A stretch of 64,000 bases of DNA from Bettongia penicillata ogilbyi (GCA_023548195.1 JAJHZJ010000575.1:1305454-1369453); one strand, 5' to 3'. Shown: positions 33,995 through 46,135, counted from the stretch's first letter. Translations and numbers: made by a program. Notes: a model not told the origin generated them from the sequence alone.

Positions 33995-34386
33995 GAAAAG
34001 TCTTTATGGAGAATACACTACGGGCAGGCGGCCACATGGTGGTCAGAAGAAGCGATACAAGGACACTCTCAAGGTCTCTGAATTTTGGATTTGACTGTGT
34101 GACCTGGGAGATGCTGGCACAGAACCGCTCAGCATGGCGTGCCCACATCGGAAAGGGTGCTGTGCTCTATGAGCAAAGCAGAATAGAGACAGCACAAAGT
34201 AAATGTAGGATGCACAAATTTGAAGTATCCCAAATATTCACGTGGACTAGGGGTGCCCAAGCTGGGGTAGAACATTCTGAGCTTGTATTGGTCTGATCAG
34301 CCCCAGTGGGACACACTGAAACTTCACTTTTCATGATGATGTCATTTTGGTCCTCTTCAAAAATGAAGGACAACAGCCAACCATAC
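33995..34386 (+). mobile_element. RTE-like LINE, C-terminal coding end and 3' UTR
   Basis: One frame carries RRSDTRTLSRSL, and the alternative frame carries the family's RYKDTL word. It continues FGFDCVTWEMLAQNRSAWRA, a block found at the C-terminus of RTE-like ORF2 proteins, then LYEQSRIETAQ. A decayed C2H2-finger-like end follows in another frame (CPSWGRTF ... IGLIS). The 3' end 'caaaaatgaaggacaac' resembles the WALLSI-like SINE tail. Frameshifts and an in-frame stop make it inactive. Paralogous to 54717-55433. Confidence 0.7.
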
Positions 34387-34494
34387 CAAGACCTTATGTA
34401 AGGAGGCAGGAAATGCCAGAGAGATGTGTCTGGAGAATGGTGGCATTTACCTAGAGCAACAGGAATCTGAATTATCTAGAAGATGTCTTCATAT

Positions 34495-35190
34495 CAGCTG
34501 GACTCAGAACAAAAGTGTAACCTTGGACTCCACACTCTAGCCCTCCCCCATCATATCTAATCTGGGGCTAAGGGCTGTCACTTTGCGTTCCTAATGTTTC
34601 TCCTTTATGCTCCTTTCTCTTCCAATATCGCCACCATCCAGATACAGGCTATCATCTCATACCTGAACCTTTGGACTAGCTTCCTGGTTGGTCTCCTCCC
34701 CTCTCTAGTCCCTTCCCAACTCGGCTGCCAAACTGACCTTCCTTAAAGCCCAAGTTGGACCACAGTACAATTCCATCCCCTTTCAGTAACCACCAGCGGG
34801 TCTCTATCAACTCCAGGATCAAATATTAGATCCCCTGTTTGGCTTTTAATGTTCTTCATAAGCCAGCTTTTTCACATCTTGCAGTCTTTCTCACCTGCAC
34901 ATACTCTTGAGATCAGCGACCATGGCCTCCACACTGTTCCTGGAATGCCTTACTCCTCCCTACTGGAAGCATTTTCACTGCACTCATTTCTGCATACACT
35001 TCTCTGGCTTTCTTTATATCTCCGATACCATTCCCCTTTCTGTGAGAAGCTTTTCCTAGATCCCCTTAACCTGAGTTTCCTCTGAGACTGCCCCCTATTT
35101 ATCTTGTACTGTATATATGGTGTTGATACACAGTTGTATGCACATTGTCTCCCCTGTTATAATGGGGACTTCTTGAGACCAGGGACTTTT
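34495..35190 (+). mobile_element. L2/CR1-type LINE, 3' region
   Basis: Long ordered similarity to the L2 3' end: 'ttggactccacactctagcc', 'aactgaccttccttaaagcc', 'ctccaggatcaaatattag', 'tgtttggcttttaatg', 'gttcctggaatgccttac' and 'gagaagcttttcctag'. It ends 'ggacttcttgagaccaggg'. Reading frames are broken. Confidence 0.75.
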
Positions 35191-35444
35191 TTCCATTAAC
35201 AAGCATTTATTTTCTCTCACTCTCACTCTGCCCACTAAACAAGAAGAAAAAAAGAAATAAAACTCCCATAATAAATATGCATATTGTAAGCAGATTTCCC
35301 TATTGGCCAGGTCCAATAAATAACATATGTCTCATTCTGCATCCTGAGTTCATCACCTCTGTCAGGGGTGGGTAACAGGCTTCATCCTGCAACCAGGCAT
35401 TGCTCAGAGCTCTGAAGGCTTTGAAAGTTGTTTTTCTTTTATAA

Positions 35445-35590
35445 TCCAGCCCTACATTTTGCGGATGACATCACTGAAGCCCAGAGAAGGTAAGGGACTT
35501 AACCAACTTCACTTATAGTAAGTCTCAAAATTGGTATTTAAGCTAACATTATATCCCATGGCTCTCCAAGGAGTACCTCTCTATCACCTT
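35445..35590 (+). mobile_element. MIR-type SINE fragment
   Basis: 'cattttgcggatgacatc', 'gaagcccagagaaggtaagg' and 'taatagtaagtctc'-like blocks in MIR order. Diverged. Confidence 0.5.
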
Positions 35591-35604
35591 AACAAAGCAG
35601 GACA

Positions 35605-35770
35605 ACAACCTCGTAAAGTAGCACTTAGGGGCATTACCATCTCCATTTCCCAGATGAATTCCCTGAGGATGTAAGAAATTGTCACTTGTTTCTGGGGTCA
35701 GGGTCCAAGAGTTGGAGATAGAATTTGAATCCATGTCTTTTTGACTCCTAAGTCCTACATTCTAGCCACT
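35605..35770 (+). mobile_element. MIR-type SINE fragment
   Basis: 'aacctcgtaaagtagcac', 'ccatctccatttcccagatg' and 'agttggagatagaatttg', then a 'ccactagagacc' end. A second diverged copy beside the first. Confidence 0.5.
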
Positions 35771-36157
35771 AGAGACCACTACTACTCCTAGAGTGTATGG
35801 AGTAAAGTATGTGAAGGAGGGTGATGTAATTGGAATGATGGGGCCAGGCTGGGGAAGGTGGGTTGTGGAGATCATGAAATGTCTCAGCTTGTACTTGACT
35901 GGCTGGCAATCAGGGAGCCTGTCAGAGGAGCAGACAGGGATGTCACAATAGGAGGAGCAGTGATAGTCACAGAGCCCAGGACACCTAAAATGAGTCATGA
36001 TTGTTTTCCACAATTAGAACAATGTCCACCTTGTTTCTGCCATTTCCCTGAGAAAGAAGCTAAGGCAAAGATTTCTTAGACATGGACATTGTGACTCCTA
36101 GATTGTTTATTTGAATACTCCCCCACAGCTACTTTCTGGGAACATCAGAACTTGAGT
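35771..36157. other. Intergenic, possible old L2 trace
   Basis: A patch at about 35793-35880 has the 'ggccaggctggggaagg'-type wording seen in reverse L2, but the match is too weak to call. No gene. Confidence 0.4.
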
Positions 36158-36560
36158 CAAGTCAATAAACCATCATTAAGCACCTACTATGCCAAGCACA
36201 TGGAGCTAAGGGAATAAAAAAAGGCAAAAACAGATGTTCCCAGATGGATAAGGGAAACACCATATAACAACTCTGTAGGAATAAGACACATAATACAAGA
36301 TAAATTGCAGAGTATTCCAGAGGGAAAGTATTAAGATGAAGGAAGACTGGGAAAGGCTTCTGGCAGAAGATCAGAAGGTGGTGATGGGGAGAGAGAATTA
36401 CAGGTGTGGGGGACAGTCAGTGAAAATTTTCAGTGAGAAGTGTAACATTTAAGGAACAGTAAGGCAGCCCCCATTATTGTATCACAGAGCCCATGAAATA
36501 TAAGACTAGAAAGGGAAGGAACCAGGTCGTGAAGGGTTTTAAAAGCCATGGATGGAGCCT
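36158..36560 (-). mobile_element. L2 LINE 3' region, reverse
   Basis: The + strand 'cattaagcacctactatgcc', 'tgggaaaggcttctggcag', 'gggggacagtcagtgaaaat' and 'ggtcgtgaagggttttaaaa' is the reverse complement of L2, in order. Confidence 0.7.
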
Positions 36561-36589
36561 CCTTCCTTTCTAGGCTTCCTGGGACCCAA

Positions 36590-36700
36590 TTAATGAATCA
36601 ATGAACAGCATTATTTGAAGTACTACGAAGACAAAAATGAAGTTGTCCCTACCTTCAAGGAATTTATATTCAGTCAGAGAAAAATATGTTTGTGAACATT
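36590..36700 (-). mobile_element. L2-like LINE 3' end, reverse
   Basis: 'aagacaaaaatgaagttgtc' and 'cctaccttcaaggaatttat' match a complementary L2 3' end. A second insertion directly beside the previous one. Confidence 0.55.
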
Positions 36701-37514
36701 TCTTGGAAGTCCTGGAAGTTGAGACCTGTTAACCCAGTTAGAAGTATCATCATTTACTGTTCTGAGCCAGCTTTATCTAAGATGGGATGATGTTCACATT
36801 TAGTCTTCTAATTGTGTATCAATCTATTAATCAACCTTCACTAATCAGGATGAATGGATTGGCCCCAGGCTGGCTTGGTTCTTCCCTCATTCTCTGTCTT
36901 TGAGGAAAGCAGGCCTTACATGGAAGGGTAAATGGGGAAGGTGATGAGGAAACATTGAAGCAATCCCAGGTCTATCCCGTGTTCTTTTCTTTCTGTTTTG
37001 TGTTGTGACTAGATCAATTCCCTTCATCCCCAAAGTAACAGGAAGAAGAAGGAAGAGCGAAGGAAAGGAGAGAGAAAGGAAGAAAAAAACATCAACTGAA
37101 AGTCTGAGTTGGCAGCCAAATATCATTTAAATATAGTAACTTTGTGAAACTTGTGTTTGCTCAACCAGTTCTAGAGAAAGTACCCAGTGAAGGAGGTGTC
37201 CTGATAAAGGCATGAGTCAGCCTGAATTACCTCACTGCCCTGTAATTTGATATATTTCTGGTGGAGTTCACTTAGGGGTTTTCCTGTCTGCCAGTGAGCA
37301 CCACACGAATGCCAAGTCATGTTTGTCCTTTGTGCACTCAGCCTCATGTCACCAGGAAAGGGATGGGGAGTTTTCATGCAGGTTACATGAATTTCCTCTC
37401 TAATCACCATAGGCTAAGCTCCTTGTCTTCAGGCCATGTTTTCAGAAATAACCACCTGGCCTCCTCCAGCCCTTGACTCAGACTTTCTAGCAGAAGTGAA
37501 TATGATACATCAGA
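36701..37514. other. Intergenic, no gene seen
   Basis: Unique-looking, with a purine-rich patch near 37038-37090. No coding signal. Confidence 0.4.
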
Positions 37515-37640
37515 GAGGGGTGATGTGGTGGATGAGCTGGGAGCCAGCAGACCCACGTTGGAGTAGGTCACTTACACACCAAGGAACTCCACCTTCTGAA
37601 CCTCAGTTGCCATATCTGCAAAATGAGATGATCTGTACTG
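37515..37640 (+). mobile_element. tRNA-type SINE (MIR-like)
   Basis: 'gtgatgtggtggatgagc' head, then 'gagccagcagacccacg', 'gaacctcagttgcc' and 'atctgcaaaatgagatgatc' in order. Confidence 0.55.
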
Positions 37641-37699
37641 AGTCTCTGTGACAAGGGCCTTTTCTTCTCTTAACCTCTTCTTCCCCATTCCCCTCCATT

Positions 37700-37895
37700 A
37701 CTAGTGCTCTCACTCCCAATTACTTTGTAATCATCTTGCATATGTTTTATTTAGTTAAATGTGTACACATTGTTTCCTTCCAGTTAAGTGTGAGCTAGGG
37801 AGGGCACGAACTGCTCCTTTCGAGTCTCTTCTCCCACATCCCACAGCACAAAAGCTGGTACAGAAAAAGCACTAATTAAATGCTTATTAAAGAGA
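37700..37895 (+). mobile_element. L2 LINE 3' end
   Basis: 'tttgtaatcatcttgcatat', 'ttaagtgtgagctaggg', 'gagggcacgaactgctcc' and 'gcactaattaaatgcttatt' follow the L2 3' UTR. Confidence 0.65.
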
Positions 37896-38019
37896 AAAGG
37901 AAATATCTCTTCCTTCCTCCTTTGAAGAGATGGAGAGTTTTGGCTATGGATTACTGCATGAACTGTCAAACATTGGTTTGACAGCTGGGCAGTTAGTTTT
38001 GATGCACCACCTGTTTATT

Positions 38020-38080
38020 TCTCTGTCTCTGTCTCTCTCTGTCTCTGTTTCATTCCTCTCTATCTCTTTCTCTCTTTGTT
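38020..38080. repeat. (TCTC/TGTC)n pyrimidine-rich patch
   Basis: Imperfect repeats of tctctgtc and ctctctctc words over about 60 bases. Confidence 0.7.
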
Positions 38081-38174
38081 AAAATAGATGGCTTGATAAA
38101 GAGAGGTAGAGGGAGAATCATATTAAGAAATGAAGGCAATGTAAAACAAAAGATATCAATAAAACTCTAAAATG

Positions 38175-38380
38175 ACTGAGAGAGGTTAAATGACTTACCA
38201 GGGATCACAGAGCCGGTAAGTGTCTAAGATAGCATTTGAACTCAGGTCTTTCTGACTTCAAGTATAGTACCCTATTCACAGCATCAGCTGCCTCAGATTG
38301 TTTTGCCCTTAGTCACATGGAAAGTATAGGTTAATGCCAGGACTTGACCACATCCTAAGGCCAGTGCTCTTTGTGTTTTA
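38175..38380 (+). mobile_element. Two adjacent MIR-type SINE fragments
   Basis: The first (to about 38295) shows 'gagaggttaaatgacttacc', 'atcacagagccggtaagtg' and 'catttgaactcaggtctttc'. The second (from about 38300) is a weaker 'cttagtcacatggaaag' core ending 'gccagtgctctttg'. Confidence 0.6.
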
Positions 38381-38849
38381 CTAGATTGTATCTCCATCAG
38401 TCTATAATATTGGTTGAACCCCCAAGTAACATCCTTGAACTACTCTCAATGTCTAATTCCCACATACCTTGACTCTCTCAACTGTTATTAACCTCTTTGT
38501 AATCCCTGTTACTTTAATATCCAATTAAAATCAGATTTTAGCTGTAGACAAATGATCTGGTGTAGAGATCAGGAGATACTCAGCATTTTCTTTCATTTTC
38601 ACATACATAGCTCAGAGCCCCCAGCACTCCAGGGCTAACCTCTATTTTGGGAATAGTCTGGGGGTAGCGGATTGTAGTTTAGAAGCATACAGTTTGGTCA
38701 CTCAGAGATCCCTCTGCCTTCCATTAGTTTTTCACTCTCCTCTACATGATCCCACAGGTAGCTTCAAGAGCCCTTCTATAGCCAGTGCCATGGTAAGAAA
38801 GGAACAAACAAACATCCTTGGGAAAAAGTGGAGACTTGCTTATCATAGG
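38381..38849. other. Intergenic, no gene seen
   Basis: No recognised repeat and no coding signal. Confidence 0.4.
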
Positions 38850-39065
38850 ATTATAATTAGAGTCAGAAGGGACTTGTAGAGTCCCTAGAGCTCATATTGT
38901 TAAACCTACCTAATTTTATAGAGAAGAAAACTAAGACCTAGGAGGTTAAGTGACTTGCCTAGGGTCATATAGCCGCTAGGTATCAAAAGCAGGATTTGAA
39001 CTCATGTCTTCCTGCCTTTGAGACCAGTCTTCTACAGCTGAATGACATATCAAATTGCCCAGATC
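38850..39065 (+). mobile_element. MIR-related SINE
   Basis: Well-ordered blocks: 'agagtcagaagggacttg', 'gaaaactaagacctaggagg', 'ttaagtgacttgcctagggt' and 'gcaggatttgaactcatgtc'. Confidence 0.7.
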
Positions 39066-39589
39066 ACCCATTCCACTTTGGAAAGGTAATGGTTGCAGCA
39101 TTTAAGAGGTGAGCTATGCTTTGGGGAAGAAGGCCCTTTGGGTAGAGAATGAATGAACAAAAAGCCAAAAGAGGCAAAGGTCAGAAAAGGGACATTCTCT
39201 GCTGATATTAAGGAGAACAACATTCTGTGATGGAAGGACAGGATTATCTCCCTTCAGGAATCCTTGTGATTCACAGGCAGGCTATTGAGAAAACATGTGA
39301 CTCCTTGGAGTTCATCAGGAAGGAGGAGAGCTGAAAGGGCATCAGGAAAACTAGGAAAGTGTGGCATGTAATGAGATTCTTTTTGAAATGGGGAAAGGTT
39401 CTATTGCAATGATAAGGATAAACAGGAGGGGAGATGAGAAGCTTGGAATGTAGAGGGGGAATGCATGGAGGGGAGGGTTAGAATGTGTCAGTGATTCCTC
39501 AGCATTACCCAGGGAGGAGCAGTTACAACAGGCAGAAAAGAATGTGTGCAATCAGGAGAAAGCTGGACTCTCGAAGAGAAGAGATCATA
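39066..39589. other. Intergenic, no gene seen
   Basis: Purine-leaning unique DNA. Nothing coding. Confidence 0.4.
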
Positions 39590-39765
39590 AAATCTGAGAT
39601 CTAGAGCTTGAAGGCATCTCAGAGGCCAGCTAAGGGGAGCTTCACCCCTTCCTTTTCCAGATGAGTAAATTGAGGCCCAGAGAGACTTTCCCAAGACCAC
39701 AAGCAATGAAATTGAGACTATGTCCTGTGACTCTAAGTGCAACCTTCATTCTACTTAGCCATAGA
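39590..39765 (+). mobile_element. MIR-related SINE
   Basis: 'atctagagcttgaaggcatc', 'ccagatgagtaaattgagg' and 'cccagagagactttccc' in the family order. Confidence 0.65.
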
Positions 39766-40255
39766 ATAGACATAGTTATCCAGCTTTCTCTACATGGCCT
39801 GAACAAACAAACAGACAAACAAATGAAATAATGGATAAATAAACAGATATGTAGATGACCACATGAACTAATTCATAAATGAGTGAGCAAATGAAGAAAG
39901 AAAAACTTAAAACCTGCTAAATCGCTGCTCATTATCTTTCTCTGCAGTTCTGCATTCAACTCAAAGCCTTCTGCGTTTTTATAAAGTGGCTTCTAAGGCC
40001 CCCAAATCCTGGAAGTAGTTTCCCTGGAAAGTTACATTCTCCTTTACAAATTAATTATTGATTTTCTGTCATGTGAATCTCCAGAAAGTTTGGGCTTCAT
40101 GGACTGGTTTTTCCAGGACTTATGAACCCACAATGGGTTAACTATAAGGTTCTGGGGAGTCCGAGCTAAGACACCAGATTCTGATTGGATGGAGATCCTA
40201 CCAAAATTCTGCGCCCAACCAAGTCACCCACTTTACTAGTAAAAGCAGAAAGAAG
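39766..40255. other. Intergenic with (AAAC/AAAT) patch
   Basis: An imperfect AACA/AATA low-complexity run covers about 39803-39850. The rest is unrecognised. Confidence 0.45.
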
Positions 40256-41012
40256 AAGCTTTGTGTCAGAAATGTCAGAAAGCCCAAAGGGCTACAAAAA
40301 TGTGCATACCCTTTGATCCAGCAATATCATTTCTAGGACTGTATCCCCAAGAGATCACAAAAATGGGAAAGGGTCCCACAGGTACAAAAATATTTATAGC
40401 AGCTCTCTTTGTAGTTGCCAAAAACTGGAAATCAAGGGGATGTCCATCAATTGGGGAATGGCTGAATAAATTATGGTTTGTGAATGTAATGGAATACTAT
40501 TGCACCATAAGAAATGATGAACAAGAAGACTTCAGAGAGGCCTGGAAAGACTTGTATGATCTGATGCTGAGCAAAAGGAGCAGAACCAGGAGAACTTTGT
40601 GCACAGCAACGATCACAGTGTGCAAGAGTTTTTTCTGGTAGACTTGGATCTTCATAGAAATGCAAGGATATTAAAAAAAAAGTTTCCAAGGGTCTTCTAA
40701 GGCAAAATGCCTTCCACATTCAGAGAAAGAACTATGGAATTCAATCGCAGAATGTAACATATCATTTTCTGTGTGTGTATTATGTTTTGGTTTGTTATAT
40801 GATTTCTTCCATTTATTTCAGTTCTTCTACACAGCATGATTATAGTGAAAATGTATTCAATAGGAATGTATGTGTAGATCCTATATAGATTTGTATGTCG
40901 TCTTGGGGAGGGAGAGGGCTGATAGGGGGTACGTAGGGGGAAAAAAATCTAAGTTTTATGGTAGTGATTGTAGAACATTAAAAATAAATAAAATGAATAT
41001 ATTAAAAAAGAA
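40256..41012 (+). mobile_element. L1 3' end: ORF2 C-terminus, 3' UTR and A-rich tail
   Basis: The frame 40261-40641 encodes the ORF2 C-terminal region. Recognisable words are IPFDPAISFLGLYPQE, IFIAALFVVAKNW and a GEWLNKLWFVNVMEYYCTI stretch, parallel to mammalian L1 ORF2. ORF2 is the endonuclease/reverse transcriptase; neither of those domains is present. The 3' UTR has a G-rich stretch (about 40904-40945) and ends 'aataaataaaatg' plus an A-rich tail near 41010. A 5'-truncated, dead copy, relatively well preserved. Confidence 0.85.
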
Positions 41013-42809
41013 AGAAATGTCAGAAAGCTGAGATTTATATACAACAATATTCCCTTTAATCATTCAACAGAAGAATAAATGGATTGATAGATAGATTGAT
41101 CAATAGATACAAAACTAGATATAATATACCAAACAGATGTCAAATTTGAACTCTTTAAATTGGCACTTTGTATACATTGGTAAGCTAATATTACAGTGAC
41201 CACTAGGTATGTCTCCAAAGTTATATTGTATAACATGCAATGGTTTCTATAAACCTGGAAAAGAAAAAACAGAAAACATCTGAAAATATGTCAAGACAAA
41301 CTCCTTTTCCAGTGCTTAAAGAACAGGGGGTTTAGCTACCATGTGTGAGTCTTGCAGGGGTGTAGAAAGGCAGGAAGTTTATCCCACATCATCTTTTTGA
41401 GAGTTTGCTTTCTGATTCCCTCTTTACAGTTGCTTCATTATTACATCCAACATGGGAAGACTTATCAAAATGATCAGTTTTGCCAAACCTTAACAAGGGC
41501 TATAGAGAAAGAAAATGCGTCACTAGATCTAACTTTAACTCTTTGTCCTAGAAAAGCCATATCTAAACATTAAGGCATATTCAATGCTTGGGTTCACAAG
41601 GTCTTTCTGCTTTTGTAATACCTGTGGGAAAATGAAGTCACTATGATAAGATCAATACGAGCTGATATCCACTCGTGACGCCAACATATTTTGATCATTG
41701 TTTATAGTTACAGCAATGAGATTTTATTAATGATGGTGATGTTTATTGATCTGACCTATTTCAGTCAGTCAGGAAGCAAAATAAAATAAAATAAGGCATT
41801 TATCTGCTTGATAAAAAATGGAAATTCATTCCTGAACCACATTCAGAGATGCCCAGGAACAAAGAAATAGTTCCCTATGCTAGACATGTGTCCTGAATTC
41901 ACTCATATAACAAAGAGGCATCTGAGAATTGGGAATTGACAGGACAATTGTCCCATACTTATTACCTCTAGAGATGTCCACATATCAAAACTGCAAGAAC
42001 AGGCTACTGTCATTTCAATAGCCCTTTTTTCTATCCACCTGTGGACACAGTGATGGAATGGAAAAGATAAGTTTAGAAAATGTACAGTTGTTTTGAGCAT
42101 GGCCAAATCTAGTTTTTGCATATGTTGAATGTGAAATAGATTTAACTTTCATTATGAAAATCAACTAAATCACTAAATTGACTGCATTTTAAAGGACAGT
42201 GCCCTTCTTTTCTGTCAGGTAAAAGCAGTAAAAATTGCATTCTTAAAGCACCAGGAGAATGAAGAGAGGTTCAGAACATGAAGAACATCTTAGTACTGCC
42301 CATCTCCAATGGCTGTAATTCAGATCATGTCCCAGGTCCTGCTGCACTACTGCTGACACCCCAGGAGGAGGATCAAGGGTGGGCTATTACAATTGCTCTG
42401 ACAGCTCTTACGAATGGTAATTTACCAGAATCTATGGGCCTCTGACAATATCCCTTTCATCAGACTTCTGAAATCTTTGAGGGGACTTCAAGAGGAACCT
42501 TCTGGTCACCCTCCATCAAACAATTTGAAGCTCTCTCAAGGGTGACCAACTGTGATGTGCTTTCTATTCCCTGGCTCCTGTAAGGACCATAGACTTCAAA
42601 TGAAGGCACCAAGTGGGATGTGCATTCAAGAAATAGTCGAGGGTAGAAACCACAGAGAGGTCATTTTTTACCCAGAGCAAGGACCAGAAACTGGGCCTGG
42701 GACACATAACTCATCCACCAGCAGGTAGTTTTCCATTTTAACTCCTTGTCCTGACAACTAAGTCTTACATTTCATTGTTTCTACATTGCTAAGGTATAGC
42801 CGAATGTTA
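41013..42809. other. Repeat-poor intergenic stretch
   Basis: About 1.8 kb with no recognised transposon and only a brief GATA-like patch at 41079-41110. No coding support. Worth testing for conservation. Confidence 0.45.
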
Positions 42810-42905
42810 AGTTGAGTGTAAGTTCTTGAAGGAGTGTCAGAGTTTTGTCTTTGTACCTGACATAGCACCTGGTCCATAAAAAGTATTTATTAACTTATTA
42901 TTGAA
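42810..42905 (+). mobile_element. L2 LINE 3' end
   Basis: 'gttgagtgtaagttcttgaa', 'gtctttgtacctgacatagc' and 'ataaaaagtatttattaac' match the L2 terminus. Confidence 0.6.
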
Positions 42906-44514
42906 TTTAACTGAGCTGAGCTGGACTGAAACTGCTGTTAGTACCCTCTAAATCCAGCTCTCTGTGAGAAAGATTCAGTCACTCTATCCTACTTACTGTA
43001 CTCAAAAATCATTGACCATTTAAAGTGACATCTAAAATTTCATTTTCATTTTGTAGTGTTAACTCCAATAATCATGTCACACTTGGGTACATCTAGTCAT
43101 TTATTTTGGTTGAAACCAACCACAAAACTTTACAAATAAGGAAAGTTAACTGTATTTTATTTATCTTAGCTTTATAAAAAAGGTCTTTGAGTTTTAGATG
43201 TGGAAATTTTTATGGATGTTAGGAATGCCCCACTCATAACTCTCAGTAGGTAAGCATTGCCTAATGGACCTGTTTATATAAATACTTAGCATTTTTGATG
43301 TTGTAATTGTTCTGAAACATTTTTCATTAGCTAAAATGCCTCTATAGCCAAGCCATCACAAAAGTAACTTTAAAAATCTTTTCTTCCTTCTCTGATATTT
43401 TATCTCTTGGTATGGAGAAAGCCTGAGAAAGAAATGCACAGCACATTAGTGGAGACTCTAGTTGGGATTTTTTCTGTCTGTTCATTTGTTTGTTTTTTTT
43501 TCTGAGAGGCTATTCTTTATCTGCTTCTCAGAAGTCCACTAAAAGCAGCATCTTCTGAGACATGAAGGTGACTAAATGTGCCAAGTTTAGGTGACTTGGC
43601 AAAGCATCATTTAAAGCGTTCAGATCATTCTCTTGGCAATGTAGCAAGCTTCATTCTGGACTTTCCCACTATGACATCTTCTGTCTCTCACACATAGGGC
43701 ATTCCAGGTTGAATGTTTCTTAAGTCATATTTCTGGAATTGGAATGAGAAAAGAAAAGTCTCACAGTGTTTAGGAATTCAGCTGCTGAGATTGATGCCAA
43801 GCAGACTCTGTGAAAAAATGTGAAGAAAGGTAATGGCACACTTGGTTGGGAACTCAAAACCAAGGAATCCCTTACATCAACAAAGAATGAAAAAAAGTTA
43901 AATTTACTGTACTATTTGTCTTGGCAAACTTTTATAGCTCTGAATGAAGGTGTGGACAAGATTTCTTGCCAATGAAGAAACATCCACGTTTGGCCGGCAC
44001 TTTGACTCATGGCTGTATTTTTTAACCAGGAGAGAAGTGTGCCCAGGCTCTGAGGATGTGTCCCACAATTAGTTAGGTCCATTACATCCAGAACCCTTTC
44101 TCTTTCATGACCTGGCCCATGTCCACTCATTGCTCCCAGCTGGGGTTTCTGGTTGGTCATTTTTCAGAAACTGAAAGGTAAAATGGTAAGAAGTCAAGTA
44201 TGAAACCCAAAGGAACTAATGATGACTCACTTCCTGCTGGGGACCAACTGCACACATTCGAGGAAACAGTGAATTCACTTATCAATGAATTCAGAGTTCG
44301 ATGTCAAAGGTAAACCATAAACTAAACAACTCCAATTCGTGTGGGCAAATGATGGAAATACATGCCTTGGATTGGAGGAGATTGCTAAATTACTTAGATT
44401 GAGGCTGCTTGGCTTTCCCTGGAGACTCATGTTAAACAGTAAGGTGTGTTCAGTGTTTCCTGAATTAAACTTGAGATGAGATGAGTGTCATCTTGAGATG
44501 AGCAGCACAGTTCA
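42906..44514. other. Repeat-poor intergenic stretch
   Basis: About 1.6 kb of unique AT-rich sequence with a T8 run at about 43493. No coding or RNA gene is supported. With 41013-42809 it forms the largest repeat-poor block of the right half. Confidence 0.45.
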
Positions 44515-44725
44515 TTAACAACAGCTAACAACTATATAGTCTGCTTTAAGGCTTGCAAAGTGCTTTAAACATAGTGCGCCATTTGATCTTTGCAACACCC
44601 CTATGACGTAGATGCCATTATTACACCCTTGCTATAGGTGAGGAAACTGGGCCTGCGAGAATTAGTGTCTGAAGTAGAATTTGTTTCAGTTTTCCCCAAT
44701 TTCCAATCTAGCCCTTTATCTACTA
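44515..44725 (+). mobile_element. MIR-type SINE, nearly complete
   Basis: 'aacagctaacaactatatag', 'aggcttgcaaagtgctttaa', 'catttgatctttgcaacacc' and 'ggtgaggaaactgggcc', ending 'ctttatctactaaccc'. Confidence 0.7.
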
Positions 44726-44744
44726 ACCCATGTAGTCACCAGAC

Positions 44745-44845
44745 AAATGGATTGAAGAGAGGTTGGAAAAGTGGTCAGGAGACCTGGGTTCTATCTTTGT
44801 AGCTACTATGATTAGCTATGAGTCCTGGCCCAGTTACTCCAGAAT
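44745..44845 (+). mobile_element. tRNA-type SINE, 5' part
   Basis: 'gtggtcaggagacctgggtt' and 'ctatgagtcctggcccag' resemble the MIR head. Short. Confidence 0.5.
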
Positions 44846-45005
44846 GCCAGGAACTCAGCTGGAAGGGACCCCAGAAACTGCCTAGTCTAAGCAGTACCTG
44901 AAAAAGGATCATCTTGACAACATCCTTAGAAAATAGACATATAATTTTGGCTTCAAGACCCCAAGGGAAGGTGCTCTCCACCTCAGGAGGCAGCACATTC
45001 CACTT
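44846..45005 (-). mobile_element. CR1/L3 LINE 3' region, reverse
   Basis: The + strand 'agctggaagggaccccagaa', 'gtacctgaaaaaggatcatc', 'cttcaagaccccaaggga' and 'ggaggcagcacattccactt' is the reverse complement of CR1/L3, in clear order. Confidence 0.75.
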
Positions 45006-45057
45006 ACATATTTCATCGAGGCACATGAGGAATCTGACGTCTAGAGGGTTTATGTAC

Positions 45058-45205
45058 ATTTATCTATTTGTTTGCTCATTCACTCATTCAGCTACCTATC
45101 TCTGCACCTGTCTAGGTAGGCATTTCTTTATTTTTCTGTTTATTTGTCCACTTATTTGTTTGTCTATCATTTATTCACTCATTTTTTAGTTTATTCATTT
45201 GTTTC
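45058..45205. repeat. Degenerate (TTTATTCA/TTTG)n low-complexity tract
   Basis: T-rich words such as ttcattcactcatt, gtttatttg and catttattcac recur for about 150 bases. Confidence 0.65.
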
Positions 45206-45974
45206 AGTATATTTTTAAAGGACCCAGATAATCTTCTATCAAATGGGCAAAGTAACACAAGTCATACAAATATTCTGCTCACACGCATACCTTTTGTGGT
45301 AAGAAACAAATAAGATGTCCGAGCACAGACATGGAAAAGTTCAAAGGAAATACCCAAATGTAAATTCTGACCAATGGAAGGCTTTTGAGGCCAAACTCTT
45401 CCAAGTGAAAGAAGCTCACAAATTGTCCCCTAACCTAGCTATCTATAACATGGACCTTTTTTAAATCAGAGATTCTAATAAGTAGTTAAATGGGCTGATT
45501 GAAGTTTTAGCTTTTATGTCTGCGGCCTGTGATCGGGGGGAGGTGCTAATAAGCAGTTACTTGGCCAAAAGGTTGGCCCCAGGGAGGGTCCCAGGAGGCA
45601 GCTTTAGGATAATTCATCCTATGTGTGAGAGAAATAGCACACTTGGTGATCTCTGAGAGTTGTTACAGATTTCAGGATCATAGACTGTGGGCCCGGAGAG
45701 AAGAGGGAGATTCCTTTTCTTTCCATGCTCAGATTCTAATTAAAGTAAGTGTCTCCTAAGGCAGAATATCCACTAAAGTCCTATTCTGATGGCTTCTGTG
45801 GTGAGGGGGTGACTTGGTCATCAAAGGCTTCGACACAGGAAGACTAGCTCTAGCAGGTCCTACCAGGCTTGGAGCCTTGCTGATGGATCGATAAAGAATT
45901 ATCTGCCATATGAGGACAAGACTGGAAAAGTGGGGAGGGGCACCTCACCAGGGTGGCTGTGAAGTCTTGATTTC
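45206..45974. other. Intergenic, no gene seen
   Basis: Unique-looking, no coding signal. Confidence 0.4.
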
Positions 45975-46135
45975 TTTAGTCATGGCAATTAGGGGTCAAA
46001 AGACATAAGTTCAAATTCTGACTTGGTCACCCGCTCCGTAGGTGATGTTAGGCACAATCTTTTACCTTTCTGGACCACTGTTTCTGCATCTATAAAAAGA
46101 AGGACTTGTGGTCTCTAAAGCCCCTGCCAGTACCA
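45975..46135 (+). mobile_element. tRNA-type SINE (MIR-like)
   Basis: 'agacataagttcaaattctg', 'acttggtcacccgc', 'ctgcatctataaaaagaagg' and 'ctctaaagcccctgccag' in order. Confidence 0.55.

Noticed and set aside
35363..35440. Third copy of the hAT element ('caggggtgggtaacagg')
   Set aside because: Only the first dozen bases fit; the sequence diverges at once and no second terminus is found.
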